Source: Motiliproteus sp041586735
Lineage (GTDB): Bacteria > Pseudomonadota > Gammaproteobacteria > Pseudomonadales > Balneatricaceae
Length of the DNA stretch: 64,000 nt
Assembly: GCA_041586735.1 (NCBI GenBank)
Contig: JBFGZQ010000007.1
Coordinates: 62,001-126,000 of the forward strand
Reading direction: 5' to 3'
The notes beneath the pieces are model-generated. The model was not told the origin of the DNA. It did no database searches and saw nothing but the letters and a program-made list of their open reading frames with translations. The number at the start of each line of letters is the position of its first letter. Positions within the stretch are counted from its first letter, which is position 1. The position numbers and the translations under genes were made by a program. Below are positions 51,150 through 59,726 of this stretch, piece after piece.

Positions 51150-52592
51150 TTAGGCACGGATGTAAGTGGTTTTCACAACGGTGTAGAACTCTTTGGCGTA
51201 GCTTCCCTGCTCGCGCGGGCCGAAGCTGGAGTCCTTACGGCCGCCGAACGGTACGTGATAGTCGGTACCGGCTGTCGGCAGGTTGACCATCACGCAGCCC
51301 GTTTTAGCACGACGTTTGAAGTCGGTGGCGTACTGCAGCGATGTGGTACAGATGCCGCCGGTCAAGCCAAAGTGGGTGTCGTTAAGCGTGGCCAGCGCTT
51401 CTTCGTAATCTTTGACCTTGATGACGCAGGCGATCGGCGCAAAGGCTTCTTCACGGTTGATCGTCATCGCATTGCTGGTCTCGGTGAATAGCGCCGGCTG
51501 CATGTAGTAGCCATCGGTGTCCTCGGTCAGCAGCTCACCGCCGTACACCAGCTTGCCACCTTCTTGCTTGGCGGTTTCCAAGTACTTGAGGTTCTGCTCC
51601 AGCTGACGCGCATCGGCGACAGCGCCGATGTGCACACCCTCTTTCAACGGGTGACCGACCACCAGCTTCTTCATCCGTTCAATCACGGCGGCAACAAAGC
51701 GATCGTGAATGCCCTCGGTGACTATCAAGCGGGAAGAGGCGGTACATTTCTGCCCGGTACCACCGTAAGCGCCACCTACCGCACATTCGACCGCGTTATC
51801 AAGATCGGCATCATCGAGGACCACCAGCGCGTTTTTACTGCCCATCTCCAACTGGCATTTCACCAGATTCATGGCGGTTGCGACGGCCACCTTACGACCG
51901 GTTTCCAGCGACCCGGTGAAGGTCAGCGCGTTGATACCCCGCGAGTTGATCAGTGTGTCTCCGACCTCGGCACCAGGGCCCATCACCAGGTTGAAGGTGC
52001 CCGCCGGTAGGCCTTGGCGAGAGATGATTTCGGTCAGCGCCCAGGCACTAGCCGGGACCTGGTTGGCCGGTTTGAATACCACCGCGTTGCCGAATGCCAA
52101 CGCCGGTGCAATCTTCCAGGCAGCGGTTGCCGTCGGAAAATTCCACGGCGTGATAATGCCCACCACGCCGACCGGCTCGCGGCGGGTTTCAATCTCAACA
52201 CCCGGGCGAACAGAGTCGGCCGTCTCACCCATCTGGCGCAGGACTTCGGCGGCGTAATAATGGAAGAACTGACCGGAACGGTACGTTTCACCGACGCCTT
52301 CGGCCAGAGTTTTACCCTCTTCGCGGGCCAGTAGTTTACCCAGCTCATCTTTGCGTGCGATCAGCTCATCACCGATGGCCATCAATACAGAATAACGTTG
52401 CTCCAGACCGCTTTTAGCCCACTCAACCTGACCCTCGGCGGCGGCGGCGATGGCTGCTGCGGTTTGGGCTGTATCAGCCTGTGCATAGTGGCCGATGATA
52501 TCACGGGTATCGGCGGGGCTGATGTTGGCTATGCTAGCGTTGCCCTCTACCCACTCACCGGCGATGTAATTTTTAAATATTGAATTAGACAT
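51150..52592 (-). CDS. Aldehyde dehydrogenase, 2-oxoglutarate-semialdehyde type
   Basis: NAD(P)-dependent oxidation of a semialdehyde. Motifs: PWNFPTATAAWKIAPAL (near 151-167), the general base in LEMGSKNALVVLDD, the catalytic cysteine in GGTGQKCTASSR, and a C-terminus FGGRKDSSFGPREQGSYAKEF that is closest to 2-oxoglutarate-semialdehyde (2,5-dioxovalerate) dehydrogenases. 480 aa. GGGAGG precedes the ATG. First gene of the ALDH-dipeptidase-BCCT-RidA unit and divergent from a LysR gene, its likely regulator. The actual substrate is open. Confidence 0.92.
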   Translation of the reverse strand: MSNSIFKNYIAGEWVEGNASIANISPADTRDIIGHYAQADTAQTAAAIAAAAEGQVEWAKSGLEQRYSVLMAIGDELIARKDELGKLLAREEGKTLAEGVGETYRSGQFFHYYAAEVLRQMGETADSVRPGVEIETRREPVGVVGIITPWNFPTATAAWKIAPALAFGNAVVFKPANQVPASAWALTEIISRQGLPAGTFNLVMGPGAEVGDTLINSRGINALTFTGSLETGRKVAVATAMNLVKCQLEMGSKNALVVLDDADLDNAVECAVGGAYGGTGQKCTASSRLIVTEGIHDRFVAAVIERMKKLVVGHPLKEGVHIGAVADARQLEQNLKYLETAKQEGGKLVYGGELLTEDTDGYYMQPALFTETSNAMTINREEAFAPIACVIKVKDYEEALATLNDTHFGLTGGICTTSLQYATDFKRRAKTGCVMVNLPTAGTDYHVPFGGRKDSSFGPREQGSYAKEFYTVVKTTYIRA

Positions 52593-52667
52593 TTTGACCT
52601 CCCAATGTTGTTGGATAAATCATAGGCGCTGTGCTTAAATAATAAAAATTAATAAATAATATCTAAC

Positions 52668-52690
52668 GATAAGATTATCTTATTAGGAGG
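52668..52690. promoter_or_regulatory. Dyad and strong ribosome site in the ALDH / LysR divergent region
   Basis: ATAAGAT-T-ATCTTAT (52669-52683) is a perfect 7-bp-arm dyad, overlapped by GATAA-GA-TTATC (52668-52679). It abuts TTAGGAGG, the ribosome site of the LysR gene. It is a plausible autoregulatory LysR site; the rest of the region is A/T-rich. Confidence 0.55.
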
Positions 52691-52695
52691 CTGTC

Positions 52696-53586
52696 GTGCT
52701 GCCAGAGCTTAAAATTGCGCAACTACGCCATTTTGTCTGGGTTTCTGAACTAAAAGGTTTTCATGCCGCCGCTGAAAAAGCGCATCGCACTCAGCCGGCC
52801 ATTTCGCTGTCGATCAAAGATCTGGAAAACAAGCTAGGTGAGGAACTGTTCGAGAAGCGCAATGCCAGAACGGCTAAGACGGAGCTCACGCCGTTTGGAG
52901 AGTATTTCCTCCCCAAGGCCAAAGAATTGATCGCCCACCATGATCGTGTCGCTGAAGATATGACGCTGCTGGCAGAGCATAAGACCGGGCATCTGCGCCT
53001 TGCCTCCGTGCCATCGATCGCCAGCCGGGTATTACCTGATCTGCTGCTACGCTTTATTGCCGATACCCCCGATCTGCATGTCAGTTTTTTTGACGATAAC
53101 TCCAATGCCGTGTTGAAGATGGTAGAGGACCAGCACGTGGATTTCGGCATCGCGCACCTGTTTCACGAGCAGGATCATACGGATAAGACCTTTATCCCGA
53201 TCTGGGAAGACCGTATCGGCGTGGTCTGTCCCCATGACCATCCGCTGGCCAACAGCGATCACCTGCACTGGAAAGCCTTGCGGCAACATCGACTGATCGG
53301 TAATGGTACCTCGCGTCTGCTCGAAGACAGCGAGGCGAGTCCGTTACTGGGGAGGTCACAGTTTTATGTGTCCAATATGATCTCGCTGATCGCCATGCTC
53401 GAAGCCGGATTCGGCATTACCACGCTGCCCTGGTATGCCTTTCCTAAGGACAGTACCAGGCTAAGGTTTATTCCACTGCAGACTCCTACCGTGATTCGGC
53501 GCATTGGTATTGTGCGGCTGAGTAACAGATCGCTGACCCCGCCGGCGCAGGCGTTGATCGATTTTATCCTCGCTAACCAGCCGTGA
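52696..53586 (+). CDS. LysR-type transcriptional regulator of the adjacent catabolic unit
   Basis: 296-aa LTTR. The N-terminal winged helix occupies residues 6-65 (FHAAAEKAHRTQPAISLSIK), and a periplasmic-binding-protein-like effector domain follows from about 92. The GTG start at 52696 has a perfect AGGAGG five bases upstream. It is divergent from the aldehyde dehydrogenase and separated by only 103 bases, the classical LTTR arrangement, so it likely controls the ALDH-dipeptidase-BCCT-RidA genes in response to a pathway compound (inference). Confidence 0.93.
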   Translation: MLPELKIAQLRHFVWVSELKGFHAAAEKAHRTQPAISLSIKDLENKLGEELFEKRNARTAKTELTPFGEYFLPKAKELIAHHDRVAEDMTLLAEHKTGHLRLASVPSIASRVLPDLLLRFIADTPDLHVSFFDDNSNAVLKMVEDQHVDFGIAHLFHEQDHTDKTFIPIWEDRIGVVCPHDHPLANSDHLHWKALRQHRLIGNGTSRLLEDSEASPLLGRSQFYVSNMISLIAMLEAGFGITTLPWYAFPKDSTRLRFIPLQTPTVIRRIGIVRLSNRSLTPPAQALIDFILANQP

Positions 53587-53700
53587 TTATCAAAAAAGCC
53601 GCGTTGAATAACGTGGTGATCCTGCAGAATCATAGGAAAAGTAATGGCTTTGCGTTATTTGATAAGCTTGACTTATTAAGCGATAGATCCTTTTGATTTG

Positions 53701-53712
53701 TGCGATATCGCA
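53701..53712. promoter_or_regulatory. 12-bp perfect palindrome before the 573-aa gene
   Basis: TGCGATATCGCA is followed by five T residues. An ATAAG-CTTGA-CTTAT dyad containing TTGACT lies about 35 bases to the left (around 53661-53675). The 244-bp gap after the LysR gene thus holds a possible promoter with operators; no -10 box is convincing. Confidence 0.4.
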
Positions 53713-53830
53713 TTTTTAGTCGATGATGATGGTCACACAAGACGCTATATCATGATGTTTGCTGGAGACTCTGTGTCATCACTCGAGACGCTGTAAGCTA
53801 ATAGATGAATAGCCCAAGAGGATAACAACA

Positions 53831-55552
53831 ATGACGACTGCTGCCGCGATTCAGAACGCCTTGAGGGGCGATAACGCCTTGCCGCTCCGTCCCGCCAGCC
53901 AAGTGATGGATCTGGAGAGGCTGGGTGCGTTGCATCAGAGCCGCTTGAGTTTCATGCGCACCCTGGTGCGTCGGATCATGCGGGAACGCTGGCAGATCGA
54001 GCCGGCCCGCTTTGACTTGGATGCTGAGGGTTATGGCACGGTCGTCTATGAAGTCCAGGCACCTAATGGTTTGTTCAGTTTCGTACTGTTTTCTGGCTAC
54101 CTAGCACCGCAAGAGCGCAATGACCGGGTGATTGCCACCCAGTGGGACCTCACCATGGCGCTGGTGGAAGGCCGGGTCGATGCTGGCTATCTGGAAAAGC
54201 TACGTCAGCAGGTCCCTAAACAGGAGGCGGGGCGCGTCGATGCTCGTGTTTTTGTGTTGTCACGCGCCAACCGTAGTGCCAGAAATTTTGACTACGTGGT
54301 GGCGCAATTGGCGAGAGGCGAGCAACCCGATGTCGAGCGCATTACCAAGGTGGGTTACCTGTATCGCACGACCGCCGTCTACGGCAGTGGCAAACTGGGG
54401 ATGGCCGACTGGGAAAAAGTCCGCACTAAGCACAAAGATTTTGCCCGTCCATTTGCCGGTGAGATGTTCGTCTGCTTGATGCTGCGTAACTTCAGCCTGC
54501 GCCAAGCCGAGCATATCGCTCGTCATCAGGCCCCGGAGACGTACCAGCCCATGCGACCGGAGATCAAGCGTTACTTCGGTATTGGCAATTCAACCGGCCT
54601 GGGAATGGCGCCGTTTCTGGTCAATCACCCATTGCTGATCAATCGCTGGATCGAAATGCGAGAACTGGCGCTGGCTCGGATTCGCATACTAGGTGAGGTC
54701 AACACCCGTGTTCATCAGGAGCTGAGCACGCTGATTGAACGCTGTGCCCAGCATACTCGCGATACGGTCACCGAAGATGAGTGGCAGACGCACAACAATG
54801 CCCAGGTATTAGAGGATCTGGCGGCGTTGCAGCGCCATACCGCCAACGGCTTCGACAACTGGGACCGTTTGCTGCAGTGGAGTGAGGCGCACAACTCGCT
54901 ACAAGGGCAAGAGCTGCTGGTGTCGATCATGCTGGAAATCTACCCTGAGCTGGTTGATGAACTGGAGGACTTTCATGATGCCGAAGAGTTTCTCGATCTC
55001 GATCCGCTGATGCCGCTGCAGCAACTCAAAGCGGTGATCGAAACCCGATACGACTGGGCGCTGGCGACCGATTTCAATGCCGAAGGGGCACGTGAAACCT
55101 GCTGGTATCGTTCCGAAGAGAAGATGGAGCCGCGTCTAGGCAGTATTGCCGATGAAGAAGCCAAGCAGAAGCAGATGGCGCTAGGTGTCGGCTATGCCGT
55201 CAGCAAGTGCTACCAGCAACTCTGCACCTATATGAATGACCACCCCGAGCATACCACCGCCCGCTTTATGGTGGCGCGTCCAAAAATGCGTGGCATCGTG
55301 CGGCGGATTCAAAGCATGAATCGCTGTATATACGGCGACATCCGCGCCAACCTGCTCGACCGACATGTTCTGCCGATGCATCTGCTGCGTTGCAAGCTGG
55401 CCTTCTTCGGCGTGGGTAAGTTCGATCCCCGGTCACGGCTATGGGTACGCAATACCATGTTCCAGGGCGCGCCGTTACTGGAAGATATAGGTCAACCTTT
55501 TAGCGATGACTGGTTTATGCCACTGGCACCACTGCAATCGGGGCAGCACTGA
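53831..55552 (+). CDS. Conserved-looking protein of unknown function, 573 aa
   Basis: I do not recognise this family. The product is cytoplasmic, without signal or membrane segments, mostly helical and rich in R, E, L and H. An N-terminal alpha/beta part (to about 240) includes GYGTVVYEVQAPNG, FVLFSGYLAP and DARVFVLSRANRSARNFDYV. The rest is helical (310-470) with a basic C-terminus (HVLPMHLLRCKLAFFGVGKF). It has no obvious nucleotide-binding or catalytic motif. GAGG precedes the ATG. The stop overlaps the next gene's ATG (TGATG), so the two products are made together and may act as partners. The composition and codon use look native. Confidence 0.8.
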   Translation: MTTAAAIQNALRGDNALPLRPASQVMDLERLGALHQSRLSFMRTLVRRIMRERWQIEPARFDLDAEGYGTVVYEVQAPNGLFSFVLFSGYLAPQERNDRVIATQWDLTMALVEGRVDAGYLEKLRQQVPKQEAGRVDARVFVLSRANRSARNFDYVVAQLARGEQPDVERITKVGYLYRTTAVYGSGKLGMADWEKVRTKHKDFARPFAGEMFVCLMLRNFSLRQAEHIARHQAPETYQPMRPEIKRYFGIGNSTGLGMAPFLVNHPLLINRWIEMRELALARIRILGEVNTRVHQELSTLIERCAQHTRDTVTEDEWQTHNNAQVLEDLAALQRHTANGFDNWDRLLQWSEAHNSLQGQELLVSIMLEIYPELVDELEDFHDAEEFLDLDPLMPLQQLKAVIETRYDWALATDFNAEGARETCWYRSEEKMEPRLGSIADEEAKQKQMALGVGYAVSKCYQQLCTYMNDHPEHTTARFMVARPKMRGIVRRIQSMNRCIYGDIRANLLDRHVLPMHLLRCKLAFFGVGKFDPRSRLWVRNTMFQGAPLLEDIGQPFSDDWFMPLAPLQSGQH

Positions 55553-56301
55553 TGAATATTTCGATGAACGAACTCAAAGCGTCGCTGCGTCGCTGCTTCG
55601 AAGCGTCTGGCTACTTTGTCGGTAACTATGAAGACGCTGCCAATATGGTTTTATGGCTGGAAAAGCACGGACTGCATGGTTTGCTAGAGCTTGAACGCGC
55701 GCTACCCTATATCAACGCAGATAAAGATAAGCCGCTGAGCAGTGTGGTCTATGAAGATAGTACCTCCGCCATTATCGACAGCCAGGGTCGCAGTGCGCTG
55801 AACTGTATCGCCGCAGCAGTTGACCTGGCGCATGCCAAGGCGCTGGAAAACGGCATCGCTACCGTGACCGTACATCACTGCCATAACCGGATGTTTATCC
55901 TCAAGGCGCTGACCGACAGGGGCCGCTGTGGTATCAGTGTCGCGGCTTACTGGCAGAATGGCAGCCAGACCGTGACCGAGCATGCCGCTGCGATCAAGGC
56001 GGGTGAACGCTATCCCAGCTACAGCGAAGCGCTGACCAACCTACCCGCCTGCATCGATGATAAACAAACCCTTACCATTATCTGCAGTTCAAGAGTCGAT
56101 CTGATGGCGTCATTGCAGCAATCCAAGGGTAACCGCAATGCCCGCTATATCAGCGCAGCCCAGGTGGCCGACAACAAACAGCGCAGTGTCGAGCAGGGTA
56201 TCGAGATCGATCGCGATCTTTGGGACGAGATCAATCGGATCGGCACCGGGATCCTGGTTGAAAACAGCGAGTCATCCCGTCAGGGGGCTGGGGGGCGGTA
56301 G
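55552..56301 (+). CDS. DUF3726-like / Ldh2-like protein coupled to the 573-aa gene
   Basis: 249 aa. The N-terminus SMNELKASLRRCFEASGYFVGNYEDAANMVLWLEKHGLHG resembles the start of DUF3726 proteins and of the malate/L-lactate/ureidoglycolate dehydrogenase (Ldh2) fold, where such helices open the subunit. The middle (ALNCIAAAVDLAHAKALENG, then GIATVTVHHCHNRM) recalls the 'A x D...A..A...G' part of Ldh2 enzymes. The protein is shorter than the 330-350 aa of active dehydrogenases and lacks their C-terminal part, so catalysis is doubtful. TGATG overlap with the preceding gene. Confidence 0.65.
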   Translation: MNISMNELKASLRRCFEASGYFVGNYEDAANMVLWLEKHGLHGLLELERALPYINADKDKPLSSVVYEDSTSAIIDSQGRSALNCIAAAVDLAHAKALENGIATVTVHHCHNRMFILKALTDRGRCGISVAAYWQNGSQTVTEHAAAIKAGERYPSYSEALTNLPACIDDKQTLTIICSSRVDLMASLQQSKGNRNARYISAAQVADNKQRSVEQGIEIDRDLWDEINRIGTGILVENSESSRQGAGGR

Positions 56302-56418
56302 CAGGCTGGCTAATGCTGGGAGCATGATGGGCTGTTGGCGCCAGGCCGTTATTTGGATCAGCATTACTGCGGGTTATCGCCGTTGCCTGGCGTGCTTATC
56401 TCCCTAGGTCCCTAAGCG

Positions 56419-57345
56419 TTATTGAAGGCAGTGCGCTTCGGGTTGTAACGGTGAGAGTGGACAGTGTTCGCCTAAGGTTTCCAACAAGTTAATCTCCAGC
56501 GTTCGGGACATGGTACTCAGAGGCAGGTCGTTGGCTGACAATCCAAAAGGTTCTTCCAGCTCCTCACTGAGTGCGTCCAGACCAAAAAACGTATAGGCCA
56601 CGATGGCGCAAAACAGCGGTGTGAACAGCCCCAAAGAGGACACCAGACCGAAGGGTAACAGAAAGCAGAACAGGTAAGCGGTGCGGTGCACCAGCAGCAT
56701 GTAGGCGAAGGGTAGCGGGGTGTTGTGAATCCGCTCGCAGGCTGCCAGCACTCCAGCCATCGAGGTGATCCGCTGATCGAGGCTCTGTACCAGAATATCC
56801 GAGAGCAGCTTCTTATTCCGACAAGCCCCTAGCTCACGACCCATCAGCCGCAGGATATAATCTGGCGAGTTTTTCGATTGTTGCAACCGAGGCTGATCCT
56901 GCGCATCGATGTATTTGTCAATGTCGTTACCGGGGTCAGATTGCCGCAGGTAGTGACGCAAGGCGTGCGTAAAAGCGATCGACAGGTGCACCAAACGTCG
57001 CTTAGCCTCGCGGCCTCCGGCATCCTGATCGTCGATAAAGGAGGTCGCCTGGCGTGCCAGGCTGCGAGCATCTACGATCAGTTGTCCCCACTGTTTGCGC
57101 GCTTCCCACCAGCGGTCATAACAAGCATTGTTGCGAAACCCCAAAAATAACGATAACGCCACGCCAAGCAAGGCAAAGGCTGCAGGGGAGTAATTCGGAA
57201 AAACTGCCGGCAGGTAGTGCTGAGTCACCGCCACTAATACACCAAGCAGGGTGACACCTATAATCTGCGGAAAGATAAGTGGCAGAATAGAGCCACGCAG
57301 AATAAAGAACAGTTGAAAGGCATTGGGTTTGTCACGGACAATCAT
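56419..57345 (-). CDS. Bestrophin-like (UPF0187) anion channel protein
   Basis: 308-aa inner-membrane protein with four hydrophobic segments (about 20-38, 46-66, 212-232 and 238-255). The stretch ALLGVALSLFLGFRNNACYDRWWEARKQWG near 60-90 contains FRNNxxYDRWWE, the signature of bacterial bestrophins (YneE type), which are pentameric ion channels. C-terminal PFGLSANDLPL is also conserved. Transcribed alone, convergent with the DUF3726-like gene. Confidence 0.92.
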   Translation of the reverse strand: MIVRDKPNAFQLFFILRGSILPLIFPQIIGVTLLGVLVAVTQHYLPAVFPNYSPAAFALLGVALSLFLGFRNNACYDRWWEARKQWGQLIVDARSLARQATSFIDDQDAGGREAKRRLVHLSIAFTHALRHYLRQSDPGNDIDKYIDAQDQPRLQQSKNSPDYILRLMGRELGACRNKKLLSDILVQSLDQRITSMAGVLAACERIHNTPLPFAYMLLVHRTAYLFCFLLPFGLVSSLGLFTPLFCAIVAYTFFGLDALSEELEEPFGLSANDLPLSTMSRTLEINLLETLGEHCPLSPLQPEAHCLQ

Positions 57346-57474
57346 AGGGGGCTCTGGAAGCGGGTTTAAGAAGCGAGTATAGAGAGAATTAACGCTTTTT
57401 TCTGGGCCGATTACGCCGCGCGCGGGGCGTTGTTGCTCCTGATCGAAGCTCTTAAGTTGTGCAGCGCTGCAGTG

Positions 57475-58206
57475 TTATTTCAGGTGGCGGGTGATGATTC
57501 GCTGCAGTTCACCGTCGTCGATGATCGCTTGCAAGCCGCGGTTGAAAGCGGAGATCTTTTGTTCGACATCAACCGTTTGTCGGGCAAACATAACATGGAG
57601 TGGGCTGCTGTTGAGGGCCGGCTCGAGTGCTTCGAGCCGACCGAGATAAGCGGGGTTGCGGCTTATCAGATACTCGAACACATAGCGATCCATCACCAAC
57701 AGATCGATACGTCCACCCGCCAGTTTCCTTATATTCAGGATCTCGCTGGTAGCGGTGTCTTTTTGGAGGAAGTCGGCGTCATCGAATGCCGCTGAGTAAG
57801 CGTTGTTGAGTACCGTGCCGATCCGATAGGGCTTGAGATCCTCCAGTGCCGTCCAGCTAATTCCGCGGCCCTTTTGTTGATATAGCCGCACCTCGCTCTG
57901 CATATAGCTAGCAGAGAAACGGAACTGTTCGGCTCTTTCATCTGTGCGGTAGGCGGTAGCCAGGGCGTCATGCGCGCCGTGTTTAAGCTCCAGGATCCCC
58001 CTGGACCAGGGCCGGGTCTTAAATTCAGTACGGTAGCCACCGCGAGCAAAGGCCTGGGTAATAATATCCGCTGCCATGCCGTAGTTAGGAAGGTGTTCGC
58101 CAAAGTAGGGGGGCCAGGGGGTATTGGCGATGCTCACCTTGGGAGGCGAGGCGAGGGCTCCGAGGTTCATATTGATGAGTAACAGCGCAATGAGAAGACG
58201 TTTCAT
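57475..58206 (-). CDS. Periplasmic solute-binding protein, SBP_bac_3 type
   Basis: 243 aa, signal peptide MKRLLIALLLINMNLGALAS (1-20). The mature part has the family opening VSIANTPWPPYFGEHLPNYG and the later LVMDRYVFEYLISRNP segment. Members bind polar amino acids for ABC importers, but many isolated ones in marine gammaproteobacteria lack a transporter, as here. It starts four bases after the stop of the LysR gene, so the two are co-transcribed and could form a sensor-regulator pair (inference). Confidence 0.88.
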   Translation of the reverse strand: MKRLLIALLLINMNLGALASPPKVSIANTPWPPYFGEHLPNYGMAADIITQAFARGGYRTEFKTRPWSRGILELKHGAHDALATAYRTDERAEQFRFSASYMQSEVRLYQQKGRGISWTALEDLKPYRIGTVLNNAYSAAFDDADFLQKDTATSEILNIRKLAGGRIDLLVMDRYVFEYLISRNPAYLGRLEALEPALNSSPLHVMFARQTVDVEQKISAFNRGLQAIIDDGELQRIITRHLK

Positions 58207-58210
58207 CGGC

Positions 58211-59179
58211 TTATCCCGCTTTGGCTATCTCTCCCTTTAGAAGAGTATGGGGGTCAGGAAGAGTATGGGGGTCAGAGAGTGCATCCGCGAGCAGATTCCG
58301 CATGGTTTGGGCGGCTTTGGACAGCGGTTGGTTTTTTCGGGTGATGATATGCAGCTGACGTTCGACCACCGGCTGGCATAGCTCACGATAGACGAGAGGT
58401 GGTTCGGTAAAGCGGGGCACGGTCTGTTCTGGCAGTGCGGTAATGGCTAGGCCCGCCTCGATGATACCGGCCATCGCCGCCATGGTCAGCACCTCATACT
58501 CGGGTGTATACACCGAATCGGGCAACCCTTCGGTGGCGTTGATCAGTACGTTAATACCGGTATCCTGAGCCATGCCGGCAAAGGGGAAGTCTTTGAGCTT
58601 GCGCCAGGCGACGGGCCCTGTACCTTTTGCCAGCGGGTGATCGGGTAGACATACCAGGCCGAGACGGTCGCAAAATAGTGGTGTGTACTCAAGATCTGGA
58701 TAATCTTCCCACTTGTTGCTCAGGCCAAAATCAGCCTCGCCACGGCGCACCTGGCGGTGGACGCCACGGGCGTTGTCATCACGCAGGTTAACCTTGATAG
58801 AGGGGTTGCTCAGCTTGAAACTTTCAATCGCCTTGGGCCGTAGTTTGACTGCAATAGACGGTAGCACGGCAATTGAGACCATACCACTTCGTCTCAAGGC
58901 GGCGGTGTGTACTCCCATAATGGCGCTGTCAAAGTCGTCGATCAGCCGTTTGGCAACGGGTAGAAAGTCTTCACCGTCGGCAGAAAGGGTGACCTTGCGA
59001 GTGGTGCGGGCGAACAGTTCGACGCCGATCAGATCTTCAAGTTGATGGATGGTGATCGTCAGGGCCGGCTGGGATATCGACAGTTTATCGGCCGCCTGGG
59101 TAAAACTGCCCTTTTTCGCCACCGCCACAAAGGCGCGCAGATGGCGTAAATTTAATACCCTGCTTACGGTTACAGCCAT
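58211..59179 (-). CDS. LysR-type transcriptional regulator
   Basis: 322-aa LTTR. The winged helix lies at about 10-68 (AFVAVAKKGSFTQAADKLSI) and the effector domain at about 95-300. The C-terminus contains an 18-bp tandem duplication (58240-58257 and 58258-58275) that encodes SDPHTLPDPHTL, giving a tail not expected in the family. It lies directly before a periplasmic binding protein gene. No neighbouring metabolic gene indicates its effector. Confidence 0.9.
   Translation of the reverse strand: MAVTVSRVLNLRHLRAFVAVAKKGSFTQAADKLSISQPALTITIHQLEDLIGVELFARTTRKVTLSADGEDFLPVAKRLIDDFDSAIMGVHTAALRRSGMVSIAVLPSIAVKLRPKAIESFKLSNPSIKVNLRDDNARGVHRQVRRGEADFGLSNKWEDYPDLEYTPLFCDRLGLVCLPDHPLAKGTGPVAWRKLKDFPFAGMAQDTGINVLINATEGLPDSVYTPEYEVLTMAAMAGIIEAGLAITALPEQTVPRFTEPPLVYRELCQPVVERQLHIITRKNQPLSKAAQTMRNLLADALSDPHTLPDPHTLLKGEIAKAG
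58240..58275 (-). repeat. 18-bp tandem duplication at the 3' end of the LysR gene
   Basis: GAAGAGTATGGGGGTCAG (plus strand) occurs twice, at 58240-58257 and 58258-58275, exact copies, in frame. Confidence 0.95.
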
Positions 59180-59314
59180 TTTATTATTCTCATTTGCAGC
59201 GCCTTCCCGTCAGCCAGCAATGCTGACATGACTAGTATAGTTGAGGCAGGGAAGAGGGGGCTATCTTCAATCAGTACGGCATAAGGTTTGAATACCCGAG
59301 CAACGACCGGTCGG

Positions 59315-59620
59315 CTAGTGCTGTTCTGCTGGACGCGCGGCCAAAGACTCGATCTCTGTCAGCCCTTTGGGCAGCTGCTTTGGATCAGCGCTGATGGGTT
59401 CGTAGATCTCGACTCGATCGCCACACTGCAGCTGTTTGTCTAGCTTGGTGAATCGGCCGAAGATGCCGGTCTTGTAGCGGTTGAGGTCGAGCAGAGGGAA
59501 ACGCTCCACTAATCCTGAACAGATGATCGCATCTTTGACCGTACTGCCTGGGGCCAGGCTCAGTTTAAGCCACAACGGTTTCTCGGGGTTAGCAAAAATC
59601 ACACTGATCTGCAGTTGCAT
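59315..59620 (-). CDS. rnfH: RnfH family ubiquitin-like protein
   Basis: 101-aa beta-grasp protein. The RnfH features are visible: ISVIFANPEKPLWLKLSLAPG at the start, GSTVKDAIICSGL, and GIFGRFTKLDKQLQCGDRVEIYEP. RnfH is encoded with rnf or with the ratA-smpB region; its exact role is unknown. Here it follows rnfE by 106 bases on the same strand. AGAGGAAC precedes the ATG. Confidence 0.92.
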   Translation of the reverse strand: MQLQISVIFANPEKPLWLKLSLAPGSTVKDAIICSGLVERFPLLDLNRYKTGIFGRFTKLDKQLQCGDRVEIYEPISADPKQLPKGLTEIESLAARPAEQH

Positions 59621-59726
59621 GGTCTTGTTCCTCTGATCTTTTTTTATGTAGCTATTTTTATCAGGTTTTGATTGATTACTCCAATATAAAAAACCAAAGT
59701 ATTAATTAGTCTTGATTATAAATTGT

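Noticed and set aside
32873..53697. CGATAGATCCTTTTG occurs both near 32874 and near 53680
   Set aside because: A 15-base match between two places in 64 kb is expected about by chance; no longer homology flanks it.
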